From contig OZ022591.1 of the NCBI GenBank assembly GCA_963669155.1, forward strand, positions 12,960,825-13,024,824: a stretch of 64,000 nt of DNA. The letters run 5' to 3'. Every line of letters starts with the position of its first letter. Position 1 is the stretch's first letter. The notes below the pieces were generated by a model. The model searched no databases. It was not told the origin of the DNA and saw nothing but the letters and a program-made list of their open reading frames with translations. This DNA comes from Arbacia lixula. Taxonomy: Eukaryota; Echinodermata; Echinoidea; Arbacioida; Arbaciidae. This document shows, in pieces, positions 18,309-31,900 of the stretch. The position numbers were made by a program, and so were the translations under genes.

Positions 18309-20443
18309 ACTTTAAAAACTTTATTCCATGTTCAGTTTTCAACTGCAGCACTAATTTTAGCCTTTTTACATTTCTATGCCCCCCAGAGACAAAGTTTACT
18401 TCGCCTCTATTGTGCAACTGATTATCATCCTGTTTTGTCTTTGTCTAATCTAATAGAACTTGGTGGAGGCTTTTTATTCCATCTCAAAGAAGGGGGAAGG
18501 TGGGGGAGGGGGATTAGATAGAGGAAGTAGCATTGCGTGAAATAGCCCTTCTCATTTATGGAATGTTACATTCTATGGCAGATATTTCACAATCAGCCAG
18601 GGATACAATTCTTTTGCGTACCAACGGAGATCGCGATATTTCTGGTTATTTTCGCAAGTGGGCGAGACACAATATTGCTAATGCCTTGTCATTTAAATAT
18701 CCTTATTGTGGGTTCATCACGCCTTCTTTACTTCATGGGCGGGGGCGCAGTGAGGTCACTTCCTTCATCACGACCTTTGTGCGACGAAAAAAGAGGCTGC
18801 ACTGACGCATACAAATATAGGTGGGACAATTCATTTACACTACACACAAGTGCCTGCACGTATATGTGTGTTAAGCTTTTGTGAGATCATAAGAAACTAA
18901 ATGATATAATGATAGAACAGCACAGAAAGTGGGACGTTCTAATGCTCATATGGTCGCTGATTAGTTGCCAGGCTCAGGATCAAACAATACTCAGTCATTC
19001 ATGGATGCGATAACATGGATTTGAGTTCATCAGGGTTCAGAACACTAGCTCTTAGAAACATACTTTTAAGTGCAGTATAAATGTGTATTCCATGTATTAT
19101 CATTATTATCATTGAAATAACGTACAACTGGTCGGTTGCAAGACTCGGGGTCAAACAATGCCATGTTGTTCATGGATGCCTTTATGCAGATTCAAGTTCA
19201 TCAGGGCTCAGAACGCAAGCACTTTGAAACATACTATTAAGCACAGTTGGTATAAATGTGTATTATTATCATCATTATTGAGCTAACGCGCAAAACAAAC
19301 ATGCAGGTATTTTGTGGGCTGCAGGGTTTTTCTCAGGGCAATTCTTTCCCCCGGGCGCTATTACAGTACACAAAAGAGCCCCTTGTGAAAAGAATTTTTC
19401 CTCGATACACTGCAATGCACAATACGTTCAGGAATTCCATTTCATGACTACAGGCTTGAGCAGAAGTCTAGGCATGTATAAATCATTTGTTTTTTGCCTG
19501 TTACTGACGCATGCATGTATGGAAGGTACATGTAGGCAAATTCATCATAAAGTGTACAATTTGTGAGTTGCAGCCAAACTTGTGTGAAAAAGCCATATAA
19601 AAGGGAGATAGAAAGTGAGGTCTCCACAGACATGTGGTCTTGATAGACAGTGGTCTTTAAAAACATGTCTTTATAGACAGTGATCTTCATAAGACATCTG
19701 AGCCATCTTGCACTAAAAGTTACAATTAATTGTAAGTCCTACAAGTAAGCGCATCTTTGCGTTTAATCACAACTCTTTGTGCAATGAGCGATGAATATTA
19801 GCGCAATTTGCAGTAAATATCTGTATTAAACACAAGTTGAGTTTAATCATAACTTTACTTTAGTGCGAGAGGGCCCTGGTCTATATACGCAGTGATCTTT
19901 ACAGATATCTGGTCTTTATAGAGAGTGATCTTTATAAACATTGGTCTTTGTGGGCAGTTTTCATTTTATTTTCAATACACAAAGTATAGACCAGATAGAG
20001 GTGTATTTCAACTTTTTGGTGACTTGGTCCTTTAACTTACAGTCAGATATGTCTATAAAGACGATCACATTGAAAAAAAGAAGTATTTATGGACATGTGG
20101 TGTTTTTATGGACAGGTCTAATTTTATTTGTATCACATGGGGAATGTATAGCCAACAAGGCAAAGGGTTATGAAATGTAGCTGATGGTGAATTAGGTATA
20201 CTTTTGACTTTTCATTTTTAATCTGTTTAAATTCTTATTAAAGCAATCTTACATGTATTACCCCTTCTGTGCACCAAAATAATTTGCTCTGTAGAAATAG
20301 GGCAGATATCATCTCATCTAATGGATGACAGTTCGTTGCATTAATTATTTAATCTAAAAAATATATGGACATGAGCTTGAGATAATTGTGTAATGTAAGT
20401 AAGTTTGTCTGTAGAGATGAAAGCACATATCTCGTTGTTTATA

Positions 20444-20944
20444 CCCTAGTCACACTAGAGGCGGAATAAACCGGAATGCCGTCGGAATGAAAATTCTTGG
20501 CACATTCCTGGATGTTCGAAGTGCATTCTAACAGTTCTGACTGCATTCTAAGTGCATTCCAAATATTCGGGTCCATTCTTGTGTCCAGTCTAAATGTTTT
20601 GCTCATGCTCAAAACTTTCGAGGTGCATTCGAACTGGAAAAAATATCGAACGGCATTCAAAGTGCACTCCAACAGCACTCTGACTGCATTCCAAGTGTTC
20701 TGACGACATTTCAACAACATACGCAACATTCCGATCGCATTCGTGGGAGAATCAAATCGCATAAAAGCACGGCTAGCTGTTGCTGCAACGTCAGTCAGCA
20801 TTAAGGAGTCTCTGATGAGCATTGAGATCATGCCTATTTAGATCAATTTGAAATTCCCTCCCGAATGTGGCTCGAATTTTAAACAATTTTCATTCCTGCT
20901 GGTTCTGCTTGATTCTTGCTGATTCCGAATAAGTGTGACGGGGG
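20444..20944. mobile_element. MITE with gtcacact terminal inverted repeats
   Basis: The left end ccctagtcacacta and right end agtgtgacggggg are inverted. The interior is rich in short gcattc / gaatgc repeats (for example agtgcattcc). No coding potential is seen. Confidence 0.6.
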
Positions 20945-22097
20945 CTTTAATGTAGAGATGCAAACCATTCAAGTGTTGCGGTGTTTCATATTTTCATTCA
21001 AAATACGGCACTTACGGTACTACGCTTTTCCCTCAGACAATATGTTGTTAAGTGTTTCAACGTTTTGGCTGATTGTAGTACACGTGTCTTGGGTTATGTT
21101 GTGTCACTTAAATTCCCTGCAAATACGATTTTGAACTTACAAGTTTGCATTTGTTTTACGTTATTGCCAAAATACATGTTTCTACATGTAGTTATTGTAA
21201 GTGTATGCTGTAATAATCAATGTATAAACTGGTCTGGAACACCAAAATCATAGGGATCGTAAAATCTTGACTTTCCGTTCTTATTTAAATATGGTGAGTA
21301 TTATATGACATCTTTGTCCCTCTCTATTATTACAATTCACGTAATTTTGTTTGCAAAACAAAATGCTTGTGTCAATCACGATAAAACAATAAAATTGAAT
21401 ATCATACGGTTTATACAATGCTGTGTGTAATTGTGTATCTGTGTGTTTTAAGCTCATTGCTAAACAAGAATGTGATTCGGCTAGATTTTACTAGAAGGGA
21501 TTTGTGGGGTAATTTCTCTTTAAAAAAAATCTTTGGGTATACACGTAGTATTAATAATAGTGCACTCCATCCTGAAAATTCATGAGAAATAATTTCTTTG
21601 CAGGATGGAGCTAGCTATGTTGAATACTAGGTGTATGCCTAAACACTTATTTTGTCAAATGATATGATTGTTGTAGGAAATGAAATGGAACGTGAGAGTA
21701 ACGGAGAGAGAATGAAAGGGTGGATAGACGGGGACTAAAAGAATTAGGTGGTGGTGGTGGTGGTGGTGGTGGTAGTGGTAGTGGTGTGTGTGTGTGTGTG
21801 TGTGTGTGTCTGTGTGTGTCTGTGTCTGTGTCTGTGCGTGTGTATGTGAGTTGTGTGTGTGTGATAAAATTTTGTGAGTTAGAGGGTATTGAGTTGGGGT
21901 GGGGTTGTGATGTGATGGGGGTTGGGGTTGGGATCAGTTATGGATGGGGTTATGTTCATTATCTGCCTGCATTGATGCAAATTTCACTCTCGTTTTTAAA
22001 AAAAAAAACATACTGCTATAAGTACTGGCTGTTTGTACACAGCATAATACATTTATGAGGTGAATGGTTTTTTTTTTTCATGGGTGTTTTTTATGTG

Positions 22098-22299
<202 letters not shown>

Positions 22300-24654
22300 C
22301 TAGTTCTCAAAATCTTTATCTCTGGATTCTGGAAAGTATGACATTTTTGCGACGAAGTCTATGCATGTATATATATACTCTGTATAATATATGCACCGGT
22401 GTATATGTACACATAATGTATAATTACAATGTATGTATGTTTCAATTTATTGACATCTTTCTACTACATGTATAGTATATTCATCTATTTACCTACAGGT
22501 GGTCTATCTGTATATAATCGCATATGTTTATACAGTGTGTATTTATCTACAAGAACATATTCATTACCACTAAAATGACTTACATCTGTTACTCATGACT
22601 TATGTATGGAATATTATATCCATATCACTCGTGAACTAGATCCAGCTTAAAACCCATAGCAGAGGACACGATTTAGCCACGATTCTGCAATCGTTAACCC
22701 CTACGACTGGAAATGTGACATCACGTACTTGTACAAAAACCCACGACCACGACTCAGCCAGTCGCAGAGTCGTACGACTGATAGAATCGTGTCGTACATC
22801 TGCAGTGGCCTGTTAAACCCAAATCAGAAGCTTTATTTGATCGGTTTTCGCTTTTAAAACACGCGAGAAAGCAAACAAAACGGCCGTGTGTCAATAGCCA
22901 AGTTCGCACATACAACAGGTGTAGACATTGTCAGCACATTTATTGCTACCTACGATCACGCAGTGTGATGTATTCGAGTCCGTCGCGATATTATGAATAA
23001 ATCATAAAAACTTCCGCTTTTGCATTCCTTATGAAAATTATATCTAACGCAAATGTCTCACTTGGATGAGCTATAATAATTGTAACTTCAGCTCTGCACA
23101 TAATGCACCTTTGGTTATGATAGTTGTAGCAGGTGGGGGGGGGGGGGGTGTACACAAAGGTAGCTGTTATCATTTTTAGCGCTCCACATTCTATTTAGAC
23201 GCCGCTGTTGGAGATATGCCATAACCTTTGTACTCCAATAGAGCTGTATAAGGATCCAAAGTTCGGTATAATCTACGATATCGAAAGAAGAGAATTTCTG
23301 AACTATTCACAGTTCGAATGAATGTGTTCTCTGCAATGCTACTCTGCATTCTACATAGAGTGTGCGTTTCATCAGTTGTTGCTATTTATGAATAAGAATG
23401 GCGGATATTTTGTCATGACCGTGTGTGTTTTCGTTGGCGGTAAGATCAGGGACGTTGCGCGCAACCTCGCAACGGAATAAGTAAGTATTCATATTATTTA
23501 TCTTACTAGGATCTTTCACAGAATACTGACGACGGATCTAACGACGACATGACAAGCAGAACAACGTCGAGCCTATTAACCGCTCTTTTCATAGCTATCC
23601 ACTCCGGACGAATGCTCTGACTCTCACGCTTTCTCCCCCTCACCCTTTTGCCTCTTTCACTCGCTTTCTGAGCAGCTTTTTCCAAATATATTCCGAAAAA
23701 CGACCATTTCAATGAACAGTCATTTTAAGAGTCATCACACGATGTACCATGAAACTCATCGTAAACTTTTTACCCTGCAAGAAACTTCCTTCAGGGAATA
23801 TATTTTTGAAGATAATGCCGATTCGTTCCCGGCTGTATTCAAGAATATTCGCCATATTCTAGTTTCAATACCATACCTGCAATGTAGTACATAACATATT
23901 GATCTACTTAAGTCATGTTCCAAAATGAGATACATGTATCATGATAAGAAGTACACGTGTACTATCATGGCCATTTCATTGCGACAAAAAATTTGTGAAG
24001 TGATGCGCATGCTATAGTGATGACTACAGATTAGTGAAACAACCCAGCACTGAAGGTTTGCACCATTTTACTGTTTCTTTATCATCTGCTTCTCTTCTTC
24101 TTGTCCATCCATCCTACTCACCACCCCTCCCTCTTTCTTTGTTTTCTTCTTCTTCTTTCCTCTCTTTTACTTGTCTTCCTCTTGACTTTTTCTCTTTTTT
24201 GTTTCCTTAATGAAATATCATTTTAATGATGTAAAATATTCATTACATGACTAACCATTTTTAAACGCTTTACACGTCTTCACCTAAAGGTTGCACGTTG
24301 TTAATCTATATCATGACTCTGTATAAACATGGCTATTCTGATGTGGCTAATGGGCGCTAAGTGCACTCCTGTGACGATATTCGCTTCGCTGGAATGTTTA
24401 CATTCTGTTAATACTAGACGTTTTCCAAACGAGAAAAAAAAAATACTTGAACTTTGAGGCAATAACGCATTTACAACGCGTAAATATTACACCCAAATTA
24501 AAAGGAAAAATAAGTTTTGAAAGACACGTTTAGAATGAACGTTAACATGGTTAAGCGGAAGCAATACACGTTATCTTTAATTGATGTTGGTAAATCAAGT
24601 TTTTAGATTCAGTTTCAGTTTCACATGTTTTGCACATGTATACAAAGTAATGAA

Positions 24655-25015
24655 TGAGAGAGGCAGGGGAGACGAGAGGTGGGGAAGGGAAGAGGAGGTG
24701 AAGAGCGAGCGACAGAGAGAGAGAGTAAGATGGGCAGATGGGAGGGGAGAGAAAGAGAGTCGGAGAGAGAGAGGGGGGGGGAGAGACTGAGAGAGAGCGA
24801 GAGAGAGAGGGAGTAAGAGAGTTGTAAGAAAGAGAATAAAAGATAGCGAGAGAGTAAGAGAGAGACAGCGACAGAGAGAGTGTGTATGTGTGTGTGAGAG
24901 AAAGAGAGAGTGTGTGTGTGTATGTATGTGTGTGTGTGCGTAAGAGAGAGAGTGTGTGTGTGTGCGTGTGTATATAAGAGAGAGAGTGAGTGTGTGTGTG
25001 TGTGTGTGTGTGTGT

Positions 25016-25091
<76 letters not shown>

Positions 25092-25092
25092 T
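24655..25092. repeat. Compound (GA)n/(GT)n microsatellite
   Basis: About 240 bp of GA-rich sequence passes into alternating GA and GT blocks, then about 90 bp of nearly pure GT. The roughly 200-aa His/Thr/Ser/Leu minus-strand frames here are artefacts. Confidence 0.95.
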
Positions 25093-25785
25093 AGAGGGGG
25101 AGGGGTAGATAATATGGATGCGGGGTAGGCGCGTCAAAGTTATCCCTGCAATCCACCTTCTACAGTTCTAGTAAAACCTTTTTACCACAGAGCTGACAAA
25201 AATATCCCTTATACTTGATGCAATTAATTTGCATTGAATCTAATGTCAACAATTAGTTCGTCAGTGCAACGGTCTGCTAGTACTAGGCTATATTTTTAGA
25301 CGACCCGATCATAAAGGCCACATGAAATATCATGGTTAATATACATCACATTCAAGTTCCGTTATTCTGAGGAAACATTTTCAACAATATTTTCTCTTAC
25401 ATCCCTCTTGAAAATAATCGTGCTCTCTGATTGATTATGAGTTCTGCAAGGGACCAAGAACATTTTTACTGTTCTCACTGCTAATTATCATGATTATTGC
25501 TGATCCCAGAAAAAGTGTGTTTTTGTCTTGATTTTTATCATTTACTTCATTAGTTCTGTTTTCAGAGTTCATTTCTTTCCATTCAATGTCTTCTACTAAA
25601 TGTTGCTATCAAACTAATCCCTCTATTATTTTTCTGTCAACTTTATGTTGCCGCGTCTTCACTAAACAGCTAAAGGGGGAAAGATGAGAAGCCCGCCAAT
25701 ATATTCGTAGCCTTTGCTGAGTTGTAGATGGGACAAATTCTAATGAGGTAATTGGGATACAAGTCTGAACAACATTTAAGAGAAG

Positions 25786-26250
25786 ATGGACAACGCGACC
25801 ACGGATGCACTAAACATCACAAATCAGACGGTGACATCGAGCACGACATCGACCATGCTCGCATCGTCAACGTCCGATGCGATCGTGACGGCCAACGTTT
25901 CGGAGGTGATGACGGATGCTATGACGACGACGACGACGAGGGATGCAAACACGTCGATGTGCTCGGAGGGGTTGCCATGGATACGAGATCACTTTGGGGA
26001 TTGCATCGACACCACAACTGAGCTCTTTGCCTTCTCCTCGGCCATGATCGCCCTGGGCCTCTGGCTGATTTCACATTTATTGTGAGTCAAAGAAACACTG
26101 CAAACTACTTTGCAATTTTTGCGTTTAGTCGTATGAATTTCATTGTGTATGATGAAGTAAACTATTAATTCACCAATGTTCTAAACAATATTGTACAGAC
26201 GGATGCCCCCCTTTCTTTTATATATCATTCTCTTCTTCTCACCCCCCCCC

Positions 26251-26311
<61 letters not shown>

Positions 26312-28856
26312 TCTCATTTGTCTCTCTCTGCGTCTTCTGTGTCTGCTTTTCTTTCTCACCACCTCCCCATATCTCTAAATCTTAAATCGCTTGTGCCGCA
26401 CTCTCCCCATCCCGCCCGCACCCGCACCCCACCCCTACCCCTCTCTCACTCTCTGTTTCTCCACCTCTGCCATAATTATTTATCTTCCGTTTAGCCACCA
26501 TTATCCTTTCCTTACCCCTTCCTCCGCCTCACCTCCTCTCTGTATCTGTCTCCCTTTTCTCCCCATTCTATAATCTCTCTCCCTCATCCATCCATCTTTG
26601 TGACTCTTTCTTTGTGAAGCTATCCACCTCCCCCTTTCTCATTCCACCCCACCCATTGTAGCCCCCCCCCCCCCCCCTATACACACAAAAAAACATGTCC
26701 CCACCGCTTCTCCCACCCTTTTAGTATCTGACAGTCAATACATTTATGCTCTGCTCCTCCCCTACACCCTCAGTCTCCTCAAGTCCCGCCGAAACAACCC
26801 CGACTGTTCCTGCAACCGTCTCCTTCTCATCTTACTCGCCGGGGTGGGGTCAGTCTGTAATCTCGTGGGTGCAACGTTATGTGACCAGCTAGGCACGCAG
26901 GTAAGGACAAAGCGTGGGGCGGGGCGGCCAAAGTGGGATTGGGTGTGTTTGGGCGGGGGTGGGGGGGGGGGGGGGGGGGGGGGTAGAAGAGGATGAAATG
27001 GAGAAATATATTAAACCCTCCATGATCCTCTTGTGTTCGATCGGATCCTAACATTTAGGGGATGATGCGTTTCGTGTAAAACAATGATGAACGATATACG
27101 GAAGAAAGTGGAGGGGGAGAAGTGAAAGAGAAAGGAGAAGGCGAACACGTAATCTCATTATGTTTAGGAGAAGTCGAAGAAGGATCAGAAGAAGAAGGTG
27201 AATACTATAATAACCATTAAAACACGAAAAAAAAAGAAAGAAAGAAGAAGTTAAACAGCTAGAGGTGAACTTGAAAGAGGTGAGGAACATGAAGAAAACC
27301 AACGTGAAGGACGACGAAGCGAAAGGGAGAGGACAGAACGAGAAGATGAGGAAGAGTGACGAGATAAAGAGGAATCAAGGAAAGAAGAAGGAGACGAAGG
27401 AGGAGAACACAATTATCCTATCTACGCATAGCCTGCATCTTTATGGGTCGTCGATGGTAGAGCTGGATGATAGTGAAAATTGGACGGTTGCAAATAATCT
27501 CGACTTTTGATTTATCATCTTTCCTATATTCCACCCCGTTTTCATGGTTACCTCACAGATACTTACCGCGAGCTATCTCGTCTTTAGCGACCTGGTTCTG
27601 TTCTTCCAGTGGATCCATTGGTGGAACAGGAACCGGAAACTCAATAAGCAGGGACTGTCGTTTTACGGTGAGACAAGAATAATTATGTTTGACAGCAGTA
27701 TACACCATCACGAACTACAACCGTCCAGTTTCAAATCTGCCGAGCAAGGTAACACGGCATTTCAATCCATCAAATGGACCATCAATTTCCACGATCAACA
27801 AGAAAACATGACATATACATATCCATACTTCATGTGCAATATTAGAAGTTGTATTTACATTAAAAAATTATGGTGAAATTCTGCTATAATCGAACCAAAA
27901 AGTACCTTGTTAATGAGTAGACTTGTTTTTTGCAAACAATCATTTCTCACCAATATGATGACAATGAATGTGTGAGGAATAGTTTTAGAGTTGTTATCGA
28001 TTCATACATTCACACTTCCATTCATTGATTCATCCATGGATTGATTTATTCATTCAACGAATCCATCGATTCATTTATCCATTCCTTCATTCAGCCATTT
28101 ATTCATTCATACATACATTTATTTCTTCATTTATTCATTCATTTGTTTTATTCAATCAATCATCCATCCATTCATTCATTTAATTAATTGTTTCATTTAT
28201 TCATTTATTCTTACATTATGCATTCATCCATGTATTCATTCGTGTGTCCATTCACTCATCCTTCCATCCATTAATTCATTCATGTGTCCATTCATTCATT
28301 CGTTCCCTTCACTAATTCGTTCATTCCTTCATGTATTCATCAATCATTTCACACATTCATTCATGTGTCCATTCACAATGTCATTCATCCATCTACCCAT
28401 CAATTCATTCATGCATGCATTCATTCATTCATTCATTCATTCATTCATTCATTCATTCATTCACCCACTATTGTTTCTATCCTAGTTGCCTCTGAAGGGT
28501 GGAAGTCTCCTGACCGAGAAAGAGAGGGAAATACCCACAACGGGGGCGGCAACCTTGTGCTCTGCCTAGTTACGCCATGGATCATGACGGCCTGCTATTG
28601 GCCAATCAGGTCCAGTTTCGTCTCATCTCCATGGCAACAGGGTCTGGATGACCACGCCTATTTATCGCGACAGGGACGGAAGCTACTGATGGTGTCTGAT
28701 GTGAGGACGATTTGAAATGTTTCTTATAAACTGTAGATTGAATATCTACCACGTTTATTGTAAGCCTACACTCCTTTCAGTCTAGGTAATTGCACAATCG
28801 TGCTATGAAATGATTTGTTAAAGTAATGTACGTGAGCGTTCGTTTCTCAACATAGA

Positions 28857-28915
<59 letters not shown>

Positions 28916-31900
28916 TAAAGAAGGAGGAAGAGAAGAAAGGATAAAAAGAGAAAGACATATCATCACGTATCTCCTTTTATCAGAATAATACTTATGTTGT
29001 CGGAATAGGTGCCGGTTTTAGCTCTCAACAAAATCATGAAAATAAAACTATTGTTTACCATTGTTTATGTCATATTGTGATGTACTTTTTTATATATCTG
29101 TCGGGGCTCTCATTTGTAGCAGTAACAATTATTAGGCCACAATGGAAAAGATAAAACCAGAATGGAGATAAATTAATGAGTAAAACCACATTACAGGGAC
29201 AAGAAATCCCTGCAACACATCTATGCTTCCATGTAGAAGTTTCAGTTTATGCAACACTTCCATTTTTCTTTTCAGTCTGCCACAGACAATTTTGGTTATG
29301 CCTTGGGTTTCACAGCTCTCTTGCTTTCGTCGCTCTCCAGAATACCGACAATCGTCAATATAGTAAGTATCTAATAGTTACCATGGTTACGGTATTGATT
29401 TAGAAAAACGAAGGCAATATTAAAGTGCGTTAATAACTTGCAGGATCTCGATAAACAGCATTTCGGTTTTCATTGCATAAAAATGCTTTCTTATCAGTGT
29501 ATCAATAAGGAAACCAATATTATAGGTTCTATAGAGTTTTTCCATCCGCTTTACCTTCTATTGAACGAAGATTTGGAATAAATGTCAATTTCATATTGTT
29601 TATTTGTGTTGTATTATCATTTCACTTACAAAGGAAAATAACTCTAAAAGTATAAAGAAGACTGATAATAATGTTATGAATAATATACTTTTTTGAAATA
29701 AATGTAGTAAATTTATGTTCTTTTAAATTAATGTAATTTGATTTTACGTATACATGTATACTAACAGAAGAACCATTATAATTGTAATTTCAGGCTAGAC
29801 ACAAGACTACCTGCACGGAGTCGATATGGTCTCTTGTCTTCCTCATCGCAGCCAATGCGTGTTACTTCATATCCATCGTAGCCTTCAATACAGACCCTAC
29901 GTTCCTCACAAATGCTCTCCCTTGGTTACTATTGAGGTAATATATTTTCTATTCCCTGTAATTTGCTGCTTACTGGGATTTGTGTGCATTACAGATGACA
30001 CACAATACACGCATGGAACTTAGAGAGTTAAGGATTCTAAAATCGTTCGTGTATCTGAGTATAACTGTTGTCATTACCTATGATGAGGATTTTGCTTCAT
30101 GTATAGAGTACCGAAGTGGTGTCGTCATTATAAGCATGTTGTCAAGACAATTGCATGGCTCTAAACGAACTCACTTAAGCGAGAGGTTTAGCGGTCCGAT
30201 ATTGTCTATCGGGCTAGTGTCAGGAATTCCCAATTCCAGTCCCCGCTGTGATCACCGCTGCTTGCTCTACCGGCATTATTTAGAACCAATTGTCTTGACA
30301 ATATTACTCAAATGACGTCACACTTCGGTACTCAATCAGATTATTGCGCATATTCGTGCACACGTTGATGTATTATTTACTACGTATTTGTCACGCTTAT
30401 ACTTCTGCCTAGTTGGGCTTCTCTTTTGTATGTTTGCCCAATTTGATGTTCAAATAATTCAAATTCTTCTTTCCATATTCTTCTTGACAGCATATCGGTG
30501 ATCATCCACAGCTTCATCGTATCCTTTAACCCCCAGTTGCAATTTCCAACGTGACTATGTTGTTGTTGTTGTTGTAATATTCAGTTCTTTGAATGTGTAT
30601 GTTTCTAAAGAGAGATATGTTGCACGCCTCCTATTTCAAGATTTACTCAATGATTTCAAGGCTTTGTTTCTAAAGGGAGATATGTTGCACGCCTCTTATT
30701 TCAATATTTACTCGATGATTTCGAGGCTTTGGAATGTAAAATCTGAAGGAATACGAACTGTGTTAATCTTCATTCTTCTACTCACCATATATTTATGTTC
30801 TTGGTTGTCTTCTCCCTTCCCTTTCCTTTCTATTTCCCTTAGGCCTACCTTTCTCCTTCTCGTTGTCCTGCCCCTATTTTCCTCTTGCATCCATCTGTGT
30901 ATCTGTGTCCTCTTCTACTTCATCTGTCTTGCTACTGTGAATTAAACTAACTCCAAACTCTTAAAATATGAAATTGTAAGACCGAAAAGACATTATGCTC
31001 TTCGTTAAAGTAACTTGAATTCCACTGATTCATAGACATCCCAGTTCTTGTTAAGCCCTTCTACGCAGATATGCTTCCATGGTTGTAAATGTGTTAACCC
31101 TCTGAGCTCTATAGTAAGGCATTTTTGCATTACGAATACACAGGACGTCAATAAAGCTGCAGTAAATCTGGTGAACTAAGGATTAAACCAACAAAAGACA
31201 ATTCCTTAACCCGCACTTAAACCTACGCCCAGACCATACTGATAGTGATGCGCAATCGCGGCATCGGCACCACGACCCGGCCGGTGGGCCGGCGGAGGCC
31301 CGACGGCACCTTCCTGCTCTACCCGAGCGAGGAGAGCCTGAACGTCGACGTCGATACCATAAGGCCGGGTGGGACGTTGCGCTTCACGGACGACAACGGC
31401 TCCGTCAAGCTGCCCAGCATCGTGGAGGAGCCCCATCTCGAGTCTCATGAACAAGTCGAGGTCTGCGTAATGATGACGATGATGACGACGACCATGACGA
31501 TGAATACGTTCATGACGATGATTACATTGATGCGTATAATTATGATGTCGATGTTTGTGATGGTGATGATATTGTGATGAACACATCATGATTATGATGT
31601 TTGTGACTATGATATGAGGATGAAATTATTTTAGACGTTAACAACAACGAACACGATAACAATATTCATAATGAAAAATATGATAACGATAATGACAATG
31701 ATGACTTTGCTCATGGTTTTTGACCACGATGATGATCGTGATTATGGTGAGGATAATGATGACAAGAATGGCTTTATCAAGGAGGTGTGTAATCAAAGCT
31801 GAAATGCCTTTGTTGTTGTGATCATGGTGACGAAATTGACTTGTAAAATCGATGACTTTGATGGTGATGATCCGTCATGAGATCGATCTCTAGGATGATG

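Noticed and set aside
24551..25156. 200-aa His/Thr/Ser/Leu frame on the minus strand
   Set aside because: It follows the GA/GT compound microsatellite and lacks splice context or conserved residues.
28681..28691. Alternative TMEM44 exon 4 donor at gatg|gtgtct
   Set aside because: Both donors are in phase, but gtgagg after 28700 is the stronger consensus and gives the longer aligned junction.
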